Source of the DNA: Chloroflexia bacterium
GTDB taxonomy: Bacteria > Chloroflexota > Chloroflexia > Thermomicrobiales > UBA6265
Direction of reading: 5' to 3'
DNA: 8,832 nt
Assembly (NCBI GenBank): GCA_013696265.1
Contig: JACCYX010000490.1
Coordinates: 1-8,832 of the forward strand
The translations under genes and the position numbers were made by a program. The notes beneath the pieces were generated by a model. That model was not told the origin of the DNA and searched no databases. It saw nothing but the letters and a program-made list of their open reading frames with translations. Below, piece by piece: positions 1 through 6,375 of the stretch (positions are counted from its first letter, which is position 1; each line of letters begins with the position of its first letter).

Positions 1-71
1 TTCGCGAGGACATCAACGCCCTCCTTGAGCGAACGGCGAGCCTGTTCGTTGAATTCCAAAACCTTGGACAC
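1..71 (-). CDS. groEL: 60 kDa chaperonin GroEL, N-terminal fragment (runs off the window)
   Basis: Only the first 23 codons are in the window, and the gene continues past position 1. The visible residues read VSKVLEFNEQARRSLKEGVD, then VLA. This matches the conserved GroEL N-terminus (family pattern: AK-x-[IL]-x-F-x-x-x-AR-x-x-x-x-GV-x-x-LA). The start is a GTG at 69-71. An AGGGAG Shine-Dalgarno (complement of 79-84) lies 7 nt upstream, which decides the start. The gene follows groES after a 53-nt gap on the same strand, the usual groES-groEL operon. GroEL forms the double-ring ATP-driven folding chamber in the cytosol, capped by GroES. Identity is firm because both the peptide and the neighbour agree. 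The ATPase motifs lie outside the window. Confidence 0.93.
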   Translation of the reverse strand, partial: MSKVLEFNEQARRSLKEGVDVLA

Positions 72-124
72 TGGTGTACTCCCTGGTGAACGCGAGAATC
101 AGTTTCGAGGACCGAACCTGGCGA

Positions 125-430
125 CTAACCTTCGACGATCGCCAGCACGTCCTTCTCGGAAAGGATCAGGAAATCCTGTTCTTCGAGCTTGAACTCGGTG
201 CCGGCGTACTTGGCGAACAGCACCTCATCGCCCACGGTCACATCCAGCGGGATGCGATCGCCATCGTCGTCGCGACGGCCCTGACCGGCGGCGACGATCG
301 TGCCGCGCTGCGGCTTCTCCTTGGCGGTGTCTGGCAGCACGATGCCGCTCGCGGTGGTTTCCTCGCGGGTGGCGGGCTTCACGACCAGGCGATCGCCAAG
401 TGGCTTGAGCTTCGATGCGGAATCCGACAT
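125..430 (-). CDS. groES: 10 kDa co-chaperonin GroES
   Basis: This encodes a 101-residue cytosolic co-chaperonin that forms the heptameric lid of GroEL. The length is typical (about 94-104). The N-terminal segment LKPLGDRLVVKP (residues 8-19) is the GroES signature. Residues about 20-38, with ETTASGIVLPDTAKEKPQ, form the mobile loop whose hydrophobic tip (GIVLP) docks on GroEL. The C-terminal beta segment contains GDEVLFAKYAGTEFK and ends in ILSEKDVLAIVEG. The ATG at 428-430 is chosen because AGGAGG (complement of 441-446) lies 10 nt upstream and homologous residues begin there. A 16-residue upstream extension of the frame is unlike GroES. The gene is first in the groES-groEL operon and lies downstream of a CIRCE operator, so HrcA-controlled heat-shock expression is inferred. 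Confidence 0.97.
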   Translation of the reverse strand: MSDSASKLKPLGDRLVVKPATREETTASGIVLPDTAKEKPQRGTIVAAGQGRRDDDGDRIPLDVTVGDEVLFAKYAGTEFKLEEQDFLILSEKDVLAIVEG

Positions 431-527
431 GGTTTCCTGTCCTCCTGAACATTGCAAACGCCCGAGCACCCCGGGCACACATCAACCGTCTCGCCCTGGA
501 AATGAGCGATCCATCAATTGCGGATTC

Positions 528-556
528 AGTCTATCACCGCGTTTAGCACTCATCAA
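528..556 (-). promoter_or_regulatory. Candidate sigma-70-type promoter of groESL, overlapping CIRCE
   Basis: Read on the minus strand, TTGATG (complement of 551-556; 4/6 to TTGACA) is followed after exactly 17 nt by TAGACT (complement of 528-533; 4/6 to TATAAT). The -35 box lies in the CIRCE centre, so HrcA bound there would block polymerase, as expected for this regulon. The predicted start near 521 would give a leader of about 90 nt. The matches are modest and other hexamer pairs exist upstream (TTGGCA and TTTGCC around 576-595), so this is a suggestion. Confidence 0.35.
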
Positions 557-570
557 GGGGTGAGTGCTAA
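543..570. promoter_or_regulatory. CIRCE operator (HrcA binding site), 10-nt spacer variant
   Basis: The inverted repeat TTAGCACTC (543-551) - 10 nt - GAGTGCTAA (562-570) matches both CIRCE half-sites perfectly. The inner bases 552 (A) and 561 (T) also pair, extending each arm to 10 bp around an 8-nt centre. CIRCE is the binding site of the heat-shock repressor HrcA and is normally found upstream of groESL or dnaK operons, as here (113 bp upstream of groES). The canonical spacer is 9 nt; the extra base is noted as a finding. No hrcA gene lies in the window. Confidence 0.93.
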
Positions 571-656
571 CAAATTGGCAAACACCTGTGCCAGACTGCC
601 AATCAAATGCGGCGGACGAGCCTTACGTGAACATTGAGTCTGCCCGGCGGGGCCCT

Positions 657-728
657 GGGCGGACAACAGATTCGACATGAAGGCGGTTGGCCAGTTGAGG
701 TTTACGGTCGAATCAAGTCCGCCCCTAC
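657..728. repeat. Palindromic intergenic repeat A (copy 1 of a 72-bp pair)
   Basis: The left arm is GGGCGGAC (657-664), AACA, GATTCGAC (669-676). The right arm mirrors it as GTCGAATC, AA, GTCCGCCC, followed by CTAC at 725-728. On the minus strand the right end therefore begins GTAGGGGCGGAC. About 30 bp lie between the arms. The whole element aligns without gaps to 4121-4192 (61 of 72 positions identical), and similarity continues weakly to the right. The left GTAG head is missing here (CCTG instead). It looks like a decayed copy of a dispersed non-coding palindrome. No gene is inside it. Confidence 0.85.
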
Positions 729-952
729 GACCGTCTGGCCAATTCCGGTCCATCCGCATTCATCGTGACGAAGGGTAGGGTGCCTCACTCGCGTTCGAGC
801 CGTACCAATCGACAATGTTGACTGACCGGAAATTCTGTACATTGTTGGCCGTGGAACCGCGCCCCAATCGAGGCCCCGCTGCCCGCTGTCCGGATATAGA
901 ATGCTCGTGACATGGGGGAGCCGTTCCGGCGCCCTGGACCGAGCGAGTCGTG

Positions 953-957
953 AAGGA
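953..957 (+). promoter_or_regulatory. Shine-Dalgarno that decides the aminotransferase start
   Basis: AAGGA lies 7 nt before the GTG at 965-967. The other in-frame GTG at 950 has no purine-rich site at a usable distance and would itself overlap this Shine-Dalgarno. I therefore place the start at 965. Confidence 0.65.
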
Positions 958-964
958 CGTACAG

Positions 965-2158
965 GTGTCGACGCAGCGAACCAACCAGGATTTCTACGCA
1001 ATACGGGTGCGCGAGGCGAAACCGTCGCCCACGCTGGCCGTGTCCGAAGCAGCCCGCCAGCTCAAGGCGGAGGGGGTCGATGTCATCGACCTCGGCGGGG
1101 GCGATCCCGATTTCACCACGCCCCAGCACATCCGGGACGCGGCGATCGCCGCCATGAACGCCGGCGACACGCACTACGTGGGCGGCGCTGGCACCCCGGA
1201 ACTCCGCAAGGCGATCTCCAACAAGCTGCAGCAGGACAACCGGATCGTGGCCCACCACAACGGCGACATCCTGGTCACCCCCGGTGGCAAGTTTGCCCTT
1301 TACCTCGCCGCCCAGGCCTTCGTGGAGCCCGGCGTGGACGTGATGGTGCTCGAACCGGCGTGGGTATCCTACGTGCCGATCGTCGAACTCGCCGGCGGCA
1401 CCGCGATTCACGTCGGGCTCGATCCTGACGACAATTTCGCGATCACCAGGGAGGTGCTGGAGCGACACGTCACGTCGGCCACCCGGATCATCATGCTCAA
1501 CTCGCCGAACAACCCGACCGGACGCGTGATGACCCGCGAGGAACTGGAGATCCTGGCCTCGTTCGCGGTTGAACACGATCTGATGGTCTGGACCGACGAG
1601 ATCTACGAGAAGATCATCTACGATGGCCGCGAGCACATCAGCATCGCCACCTTCCCCGGCCTGATCGAGCGCACGCTCACGTTCATCGGGCTCTCCAAGG
1701 CGTACGCCATGACCGGCTGGCGGCTCGGATACGTCGCCGGCCCGAAGGCGCTCATCTCCCAGCTCTCCAAGATCAACAGTCACGCGACAACATGCGCGAC
1801 CTCGTTCGCCCAGGCGGGAGGGGCGGCTGCCCTCAACGGCCCGCAGGACACGATCCGGGAAATGGTTCGCTCCTGGGATCGGCGGCGACACCTGGTCGCC
1901 GACGGCGTAAACCGGATTCAGGGTCTCAAGACCGGTCTTGTCGAAGGTGCGTTCTACGCCTTCGTGGACGCCCGGGAGATCGACACCGATTCTGTGCGCC
2001 TGGCTGACCGTATCCTCAAGGATGTCCATGTCGCTGTCGTGCCGGGGATCGCCTTCGGCGAGTCCGGCGAAGGGCACCTTCGCCTCTCGTTCGCCACCAG
2101 CGACGACGCGCTTCAACGTACAATCGATCGCCTGACCACGCTCTTCGGATCGCGGTAA
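965..2158 (+). CDS. PLP-dependent class I/II aminotransferase (aspartate aminotransferase-like)
   Basis: This is a 397-residue fold-type I aminotransferase, a normal family length. The N-terminal segment REAKPSPTLAVSEAARQL followed by IDLGGGDPDF matches the class Igamma (Thermus-type AspC) pattern. Active-site residues, numbered from the 965 start: NSPNNPTG at 179-186 (Asn183 pairs with the cofactor), Asp211 and Tyr214 in TDEIYE, Schiff-base Lys245 in SKAYAMTGWRLGY with phosphate-binding Arg253, and Arg373 in HLRLSFA, which binds the substrate alpha-carboxylate. The likely reaction transfers an amino group between aspartate, or another amino acid, and 2-oxoglutarate in the cytosol. Exact substrate preference cannot be read from sequence. 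The gene is divergent from groES and lies 36 nt before a RidA-like gene, so the two are probably co-transcribed. An alternative GTG start at 950 would add five residues. Confidence 0.9.
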   Translation: MSTQRTNQDFYAIRVREAKPSPTLAVSEAARQLKAEGVDVIDLGGGDPDFTTPQHIRDAAIAAMNAGDTHYVGGAGTPELRKAISNKLQQDNRIVAHHNGDILVTPGGKFALYLAAQAFVEPGVDVMVLEPAWVSYVPIVELAGGTAIHVGLDPDDNFAITREVLERHVTSATRIIMLNSPNNPTGRVMTREELEILASFAVEHDLMVWTDEIYEKIIYDGREHISIATFPGLIERTLTFIGLSKAYAMTGWRLGYVAGPKALISQLSKINSHATTCATSFAQAGGAAALNGPQDTIREMVRSWDRRRHLVADGVNRIQGLKTGLVEGAFYAFVDAREIDTDSVRLADRILKDVHVAVVPGIAFGESGEGHLRLSFATSDDALQRTIDRLTTLFGSR

Positions 2159-2194
2159 GCGAATCCGGTCCAGATTCATGAAAGGAGTCTCGCC

Positions 2195-2644
2195 GTGTCC
2201 GTGCAAGCACGATTGACTGAACTGGAGATCGAACTCCCCAAACCGGTCCCGCCCGCCGCGAACTACGTGCGGCATCAGATGACCGGCAACCTGTTGTACA
2301 TCAGCGGCACGGGTCCCGACGCCGGCGCCCCGAAAGGCAAGGTCGATTCGGAGGTCACGGTCGACGAGGCGTACCGGGCGGCACGTTCCGTCGGGCTCCA
2401 GATACTGGCCACGGCCCAGGTCGCGCTCGGCTCGCTGGACCGGATCACGCGGACCGTAAAGGTCCTGGGCATGGTCAATAGTGACCCGCGTTTCGAGGGC
2501 CACCCCGGCGTCATTAATGGTTGCTCCGACCTCCTGGTCGAAGTTCTCGGCGAGGCCGGGCGGCACACCAGGTCGGCGGTGGGCTTCGCGTCGTTGCCGA
2601 ACTCGATCTGCGTCGAGATTGAAGCAACCTTCGAAGTCGAGTAA
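2195..2644 (+). CDS. RidA/YjgF/UK114-family protein (probable imine/enamine deaminase)
   Basis: This 149-residue protein of the Rid family is slightly longer than E. coli RidA (128). The N-terminal part PPAANYVRHQMTGNLLYISG matches the ANYV...GNLLYVSG pattern of the roughly 150-residue Rid subgroup. Arg126 in TRSAVGFASLP is in the position of RidA Arg105, which binds the substrate carboxylate, and a conserved VEIEATFEV strand follows. Archetypal RidA hydrolyses reactive 2-aminoacrylate and related enamines/imines formed by PLP enzymes; other Rid subgroups have different or unknown substrates. The GTG start is supported by AAAGGAG at 2181-2187, 7 nt upstream. The preceding aminotransferase stops 36 nt away, a context that suits damage control of a PLP enzyme. 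The subgroup is uncertain, so no symbol is given. Confidence 0.9.
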   Translation: MSVQARLTELEIELPKPVPPAANYVRHQMTGNLLYISGTGPDAGAPKGKVDSEVTVDEAYRAARSVGLQILATAQVALGSLDRITRTVKVLGMVNSDPRFEGHPGVINGCSDLLVEVLGEAGRHTRSAVGFASLPNSICVEIEATFEVE

Positions 2645-2778
2645 CATTCGCGCTCACAGGGTAGCGAACGAAGCACTTTCTTGCTCAGCCGTGCATTGCG
2701 TAATGTGCGGCTGCTGTTCAATACACCAGCCAACGATAAGACGCTCGTTCGGCATCAGCGATGTTGGGGAACCAGACG

Positions 2779-3252
2779 ATGGATAACAAGCCAATACCCG
2801 TGACTCGTGAAGGTTTCGAGCGACTGACCGCCGAACTCAAGGACCTGACGGACGTCAAGCGCCCGGAGATCGTGGCCGCCGTCGCCGAAGCGAGGTCCCA
2901 CGGGGACCTGCGGGAGAACGCCGCCTACGACGCCGCCCGGCAGGACCAGGCGATGATCGAAAAGCGGATCGGCGAGCTGGAAGGCATGCTCCGAAACGCG
3001 AAGGTGATCGAGGCGTCCGCTCAAGGCAGCGTCAACGGCCTGATCGGGGTCGGCAGCAAGGTCACGGTCGATTTCGACGGCGAGGACGAGCAGTACACTC
3101 TCGTTGGCGCGATCGAGGCCAAGCCGGCGGCGGGCCTGATTTCGACGGAATCCCCGATCGGCCGGCAACTCGTGGGCAAGCGAGCCGGCGATTCGGCCAC
3201 GGTGGAAACGCCGGGCGGCTCGACGACGCTCAAGATCAAGGCCGTTGAATAG
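2779..3252 (+). CDS. greA: Transcription elongation factor GreA
   Basis: This 157-residue protein matches the GreA length (about 158). Residues 1 to about 78 form the N-terminal antiparallel coiled coil. Its tip carries the acidic pair Asp43 and Glu46 in EARSHGDLRENAAYDAAR, which enters the RNA polymerase secondary channel and stimulates cleavage of backtracked RNA. Residues about 80-157 form the FKBP-like domain, with GSKVTVDFDGEDEQYTLVG and the typical ESPIGRQLVGKRAGDSATV. The ATG at 2779 is chosen because GGGGA (2766-2770) lies 8 nt upstream. An in-frame ATG at 2761 would add six residues with no ribosome-binding site. The 134-bp gap before it shows no clear promoter or terminator. The last 8 bases overlap the longest form of the next gene. 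Confidence 0.96.
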   Translation: MDNKPIPVTREGFERLTAELKDLTDVKRPEIVAAVAEARSHGDLRENAAYDAARQDQAMIEKRIGELEGMLRNAKVIEASAQGSVNGLIGVGSKVTVDFDGEDEQYTLVGAIEAKPAAGLISTESPIGRQLVGKRAGDSATVETPGGSTTLKIKAVE

Positions 3253-4072
3253 GATTCGTCATTTGCCGGGACGGGTCGCGCCGAAACGAGAGCACCTCGC
3301 GGCGCTCACGCGACGCGCGCGCCACCCGCTCTGGTGGCTGCCGGACCCCGCCGCGCAACAGGATGAAGCCTACCGGCGGATCTGGCAGAACCTGCGCACG
3401 CTGCGTGACGTACGGGATGGACGCCACGATACGGCCGCCTGGCGCGAACGGAGCGGTCCGTTCGCGATGTGTTGCGTGCGGATTCCGCCGTCGAGTTTCG
3501 TGGCGGACCTGGACAACCTGCGCACGGTTCTGGAATCGTTTCCCTACGTTCGGATTCACCCTGAATCGTTCCTGCACATCCCCATCCAGGAGATCGGGTT
3601 CGTCGCCAACCAGCCCGCGGGCCGGAACGAACTCACCCGGAAGGGTCTTGATGACTTCATCGCCCAGGCCCACCGCCCCTTGCTTGATTTCCCGCGATTT
3701 CCAACGGTGTTGGGGCCCGTAAACTCCTTCGCCGACGCCGCCTTTCTCGATGTCCATGACGACGGCTGGCTGTCCAGGATTCACCGGCGGCTGCTCGATT
3801 TCGCCACCATGCCACCCAGCACCCGGTATCCCTACCTGCCGCACCTGACGCTCGCCCACTACGACCGAGTGGCGCCGATTGGGAACCTGCCGGCGGTCCT
3901 CGCCGAATGGCGCGACCTGCCCCTGGGCGAATTCGTCATCGACCGGGTCGAGGTCGTGCTCCTGGACACGAACGAGACGTTCCCGCCGCTCCAGGTCGTT
4001 CACGAGTTCATGCTCGGCACGACCAGGGCCACCGGCGCCTTCCCGCGGCGGCCTGACACCGGGTTCGACTGA
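3245..4072 (+). CDS. 2H phosphoesterase superfamily protein (2'-5' RNA ligase-like)
   Basis: The open frame is 275 residues. Two histidine motifs identify the 2H phosphoesterase fold: HIPIQEIGF at residues 111-119 and HLTLAHY at 200-206. Members act on 2'-5' or 2',3'-cyclic phosphate bonds in RNA or small nucleotides; the substrate here is unknown. The second motif is canonical (H-x-T), but the first has Pro where Thr/Ser is expected. About 75 N-terminal residues, rich in Arg and Trp, precede the core and are not recognised. The start is uncertain: TTG at 3245 overlaps greA by 8 nt and has only a close AAGG. TTG at 3263 has AGGA 8 nt upstream and may be the true start, giving 269 residues. 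Either way it is tightly coupled to greA. The gene converges with leuB. Confidence 0.75.
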   Translation: MNRIRHLPGRVAPKREHLAALTRRARHPLWWLPDPAAQQDEAYRRIWQNLRTLRDVRDGRHDTAAWRERSGPFAMCCVRIPPSSFVADLDNLRTVLESFPYVRIHPESFLHIPIQEIGFVANQPAGRNELTRKGLDDFIAQAHRPLLDFPRFPTVLGPVNSFADAAFLDVHDDGWLSRIHRRLLDFATMPPSTRYPYLPHLTLAHYDRVAPIGNLPAVLAEWRDLPLGEFVIDRVEVVLLDTNETFPPLQVVHEFMLGTTRATGAFPRRPDTGFD

Positions 4073-4120
4073 TACGAACTTCAGGTGAACAGCGGATGAT
4101 TCCGCGCGGCGGGGCAAACC

Positions 4121-4192
4121 GGGCGGACAACAGATTCGACCAGACCGCGGTTGGTCAGATGCGGTTATCGGTCGAATCACGTCCGCCCGTAC
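4121..4192. repeat. Palindromic intergenic repeat B (copy 2 of the 72-bp pair)
   Basis: Same length and layout as repeat A: GGGCGGAC, AACA, GATTCGAC (4121-4140) mirrored by GTCGAATC, AC, GTCCGCCC, then GTAC at 4189-4192. Here the right head reads GTAC rather than GTAG on the minus strand. It fills the 140-bp gap between the convergent 2H phosphoesterase gene and leuB, starting 20 nt after the leuB stop. Its RNA could fold into a long stem from either strand and so shield 3' ends. No U-tract follows, so I do not call it an intrinsic terminator. Confidence 0.85.
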
Positions 4193-4212
4193 GAGTGGCC
4201 ACTCCGGTCGGA

Positions 4213-5331
4213 TCAGACTGCCGAGATTCGCTGCGCCACGGCATCCCCGAACGATGATGTTGTCGCCGTGCCGCCGAGCAGGTCCGGCGTCGTGATGCCT
4301 GCGGCGATGGTGTCGAACACCGCCCGCTCGACGAGTGCGGCTTCCCGCTCCAGGCCGAGCGACGTCCGAAGCATCATCGCCGCCGAGAGGATCATGCCCA
4401 CTGGGTTGGCCCTGCCCTGGCCCGCGATGTCGGGCGCGCTTCCGTGGATCGGCTCGTAAAGACCAGGACGTTTGCCGGCGCGATCAGGGGCGCCAAGACT
4501 CGCCGATGGCAGGACTCCGATCGAGCCGCCCAGCACCGATGCCTCGTCGGTCAGGATATCCCCGAACATGTTCTCGGTCACGATCACGTCGTACCGGGAT
4601 GGTTGCTGGATCAGCTTCATGGTCATCGCGTCGACCAGCATGTGTTCCAGCGTCACCTCCGGGTAATCCCTGCTCACCTCGGTCACCGCCGAGCGCCACA
4701 GCCGCGATGACGACAGCACGTTGGCCTTGTCGACGCTCGTGACGCTGCCCCGGCGGCTTCGCGCCAGGTCGAAAGCGAGCCGGGCGATGCGCTCGATCTC
4801 GTGCTCGCGGTAAAGGAGCGTATCGACGGCTACGCGGCCCCGCCGTTCCCTCCACTGCCGGGAGGGGCGACCGAAATAGATCCCGCCCGTGAGTTCTCGA
4901 ACCACCAGCAAGTCGGTTCCCGCTAGAACCTCAGGCTTGATCGGCGTCGCGTCGAGCAAGGCGTCCATCACCGCCACCGGCCGCAGGTTGGCGTAGAGGC
5001 CCAGCGATTTCCGGATTTTGAGCAAGCCCTGTTCGGGTCGCACCGCCGACGCCGGGTCGGACCATTTGGGACCGCCGACGGCGCCAAGCAGACAGGCATC
5101 GACAGAGCGGGCGATTTCCACATCGTCGTCACGGAGCGGCGTGCCGTACGCGTCGATCGCGATGCCGCCGATCAGGATTTCGCGGTAAGTGAACGAATGG
5201 CCGCGGCGAGCGATCTCGTCCAGAACCTTTCTCGCCTCGGCGACGACCTCCGGACCGACCCCGTCGCCGGCGAGGACGGCAATTATTGCGGAGCTTGGAG
5301 ACGTGGACTGATGTTCGTTGGCGGCGGTCAT
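4213..5331 (-). CDS. leuB: 3-isopropylmalate dehydrogenase
   Basis: This 372-residue enzyme oxidatively decarboxylates 3-isopropylmalate with NAD, giving the leucine keto-acid precursor. It is a cytosolic homodimer. Visible catalytic residues: substrate-binding Arg107 and Arg117 in the KIRKSLGLYANLRP segment, Arg145 in VVRELTGGIYFG, Tyr152, Lys202 in SVDKANV, and metal ligands Asp234, Asp258 and Asp262. Their spacing equals that of the Thermus enzyme apart from a 4-residue insertion between Tyr152 and Lys202. GSAPDIAGQGRANP at 297-310 is the NAD-binding loop typical of the NAD-dependent, isopropylmalate-specific branch. The ATG at 5329-5331 has AAGGAGA (complement of 5343-5349) 11 nt upstream. 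A 69-residue upstream extension of the frame runs through intergenic repeat C and is not real. It is the last gene of the leu cluster, 370 bp after leuD. Confidence 0.96.
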   Translation of the reverse strand: MTAANEHQSTSPSSAIIAVLAGDGVGPEVVAEARKVLDEIARRGHSFTYREILIGGIAIDAYGTPLRDDDVEIARSVDACLLGAVGGPKWSDPASAVRPEQGLLKIRKSLGLYANLRPVAVMDALLDATPIKPEVLAGTDLLVVRELTGGIYFGRPSRQWRERRGRVAVDTLLYREHEIERIARLAFDLARSRRGSVTSVDKANVLSSSRLWRSAVTEVSRDYPEVTLEHMLVDAMTMKLIQQPSRYDVIVTENMFGDILTDEASVLGGSIGVLPSASLGAPDRAGKRPGLYEPIHGSAPDIAGQGRANPVGMILSAAMMLRTSLGLEREAALVERAVFDTIAAGITTPDLLGGTATTSSFGDAVAQRISAV

Positions 5332-5701
5332 GGGGCGGGAACTCTCCTTGTTGGTGTGGCATCCGAACACCGGGCGATCAATCGTCGCGCCGGAATCTGT
5401 AACGCCTGGTGTACATTGCACATTTTCGTAGGGGCGGTACCCCCGGTCGCGAACGACTCGTGGCCGGCCAGGGTGCAGGGGTGTCCGCCCTGGTCGAGGC
5501 AACCCCAATCCCGCCTTCGCCACCATCCGGGCGGACACCCTGTACGTCGTCGCGCAGATTCCACATGCGACCGGGGTCCGCCCCTACGAGTGACTCACGC
5601 TTGGACACCAATGCGCGATGCCCGTACAACCGAACCTAACGAGGTCCGCACGATCCTGCATTCAATATGCATCACCCGGTACCCAAATCGGCCGGTCCAG
5701 A
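5332..5701. other. leuD-leuB intergenic region
   Basis: This 370-bp gap is unusually long for adjacent genes of one operon. It contains repeat C (5428-5587) and the leuB Shine-Dalgarno (5343-5349). The 96 bp between the repeat and leuB show no clear promoter hexamer pair, and the 114 bp between leuD and the repeat show no recognisable element. No coding sequence is supported on either strand. Confidence 0.7.
5428..5587. repeat. Nested palindromic element C (REP-doublet-like, GTAGGGGCGG heads)
   Basis: The outer arms are two GTAG-headed hairpin units in inverted orientation: 5428-5450 on the plus strand (GTAGGGGCGGTACC, then CCCGGTCGC) and 5567-5587 on the minus strand (GTAGGGGCGGACCCCGGTCGC). 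In each, GCG and ACC pair with GGT and CGC around a 2-3 nt loop with a small bulge. Inside lies a second inverted repeat: GTGCAGGG-GTGTCCGCCCTGG (5473-5493) against its near-complement at 5527-5545. The inner arms contain the same GGGCGGAC core as repeats A and B. The element is 160 bp and non-coding. Confidence 0.8.
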
Positions 5702-6325
5702 TCAGCCAACGATCGTGATAGGCTCCGGGTGGTTCACCGTCGGCTTCCAGGCTGGCCGGGTCTTTTCAAAGACCGTTATGTCGTCTTCATGGGTGAGCGT
5801 CAGGCCGATGTCATCCAGCCCTTCGAGCAGCCGGTGTTGCGTGAAATCGTCCATCGGGAACGTGGTGTGCAGGCCGACGGCCGGCGCGGAGATCGTGCGC
5901 TTCTCGACATCGACGATGACTTCGAGGAAGGGATGCTCGGCGGCGGCTTCCAGCAGCTCGGCCCCGAAGTCCTCGGGCACGACGACGGGAATCAGGCCCG
6001 ATTTGGTCGCGTTGTTACGGAAGATGTCGCCGAACTTCGGCGACACCACGGCCTTGAAGCCGTAGTCCATGAGCGCCCAGACGGCATGCTCGCGAGACGA
6101 CCCGGTGCCGAAGTTTGGGCCCGCGACGAGAACCGAACCGCCCTCGAACTCGGGCCGGTTGAGCACGAAATTGGGGTCGTTCTCGCGCCAGGCGGCGAAC
6201 AGACCCTCGCCGAAACCCGTGCGCTCGACGCGCTTGAGGTAGACGGCGGGGATGATCTGGTCGGTGTCGACGTCGCTGCGTTCGAGCGGGACGGCCCTGC
6301 CTTCGATTTTCCTGACCGGTTCCAT
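5702..6325 (-). CDS. leuD: 3-isopropylmalate dehydratase small subunit
   Basis: This 207-residue swivel-domain subunit joins LeuC to form isopropylmalate isomerase, which converts 2-isopropylmalate to 3-isopropylmalate via dehydration and rehydration. The family usually has about 160-210 residues, and this is the longer bacterial type. The N-terminus KIEGRAVPLERSDVDTDQII is characteristic. GPNFGTGSSREHAVWAL (GSSREHA at 75-81) is the substrate-binding signature, followed by DYGFKAVVSPKFGDIFRNN. The ATG at 6323-6325 is chosen because homology starts there. A weak GAAAGGG lies 12 nt upstream. The longer frame to 6433 would cross repeat D and is unlikely. The gene follows leuC after a 156-bp gap and precedes leuB. 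Confidence 0.95.
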   Translation of the reverse strand: MEPVRKIEGRAVPLERSDVDTDQIIPAVYLKRVERTGFGEGLFAAWRENDPNFVLNRPEFEGGSVLVAGPNFGTGSSREHAVWALMDYGFKAVVSPKFGDIFRNNATKSGLIPVVVPEDFGAELLEAAAEHPFLEVIVDVEKRTISAPAVGLHTTFPMDDFTQHRLLEGLDDIGLTLTHEDDITVFEKTRPAWKPTVNHPEPITIVG

Positions 6326-6375
6326 GTGTGGGTTCTGCCCTTTCGAATCGAGTTCGGGTACACGATTGGCGAATC

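Larger units (their letters stand above)
431..964. other. Divergent intergenic region between groES and the aminotransferase
   Basis: This 534-bp gene-free stretch separates the minus-strand groES from the plus-strand aminotransferase. It holds the groES Shine-Dalgarno (441-446), a candidate groES promoter (528-556), the CIRCE operator (543-570) and repeat A (657-728). I see no convincing small gene: the open frames here have no ribosome-binding site or recognisable product. For the rightward gene, TATAGA at 895-900 could be a -10 box, but no matching -35 lies 16-18 nt before it. TTGACT at 818-823 has no well-spaced -10. The rightward promoter is therefore unassigned. Confidence 0.7.

Noticed and set aside
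774..800. A lone GTAGGGTGCC resembling a REP head
   Set aside because: No hairpin of useful length follows and there is no inverted partner nearby.
818..846. TTGACT followed by TACATT as a promoter for the aminotransferase
   Set aside because: The spacing is only 14 nt, too short for a normal sigma-70-type promoter.
785..2647. A 620-codon minus-strand open frame opposite the aminotransferase and Rid genes
   Set aside because: It is the antisense shadow of two well-recognised genes in high-GC DNA. Its product is Arg/Asp/Gly-rich with no recognisable domain.
3236..4180. A 314-codon minus-strand open frame opposite the 2H phosphoesterase gene
   Set aside because: The plus strand has recognisable HIPI and HLTL motifs and greA coupling. 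The minus-strand product has no known features and enters repeat B.
836..5418. The 9-mer TGTACATTG at both 836-844 and 5410-5418
   Set aside because: A 9-bp match in about 9 kb is expected by chance on occasion, and the flanks do not align convincingly.
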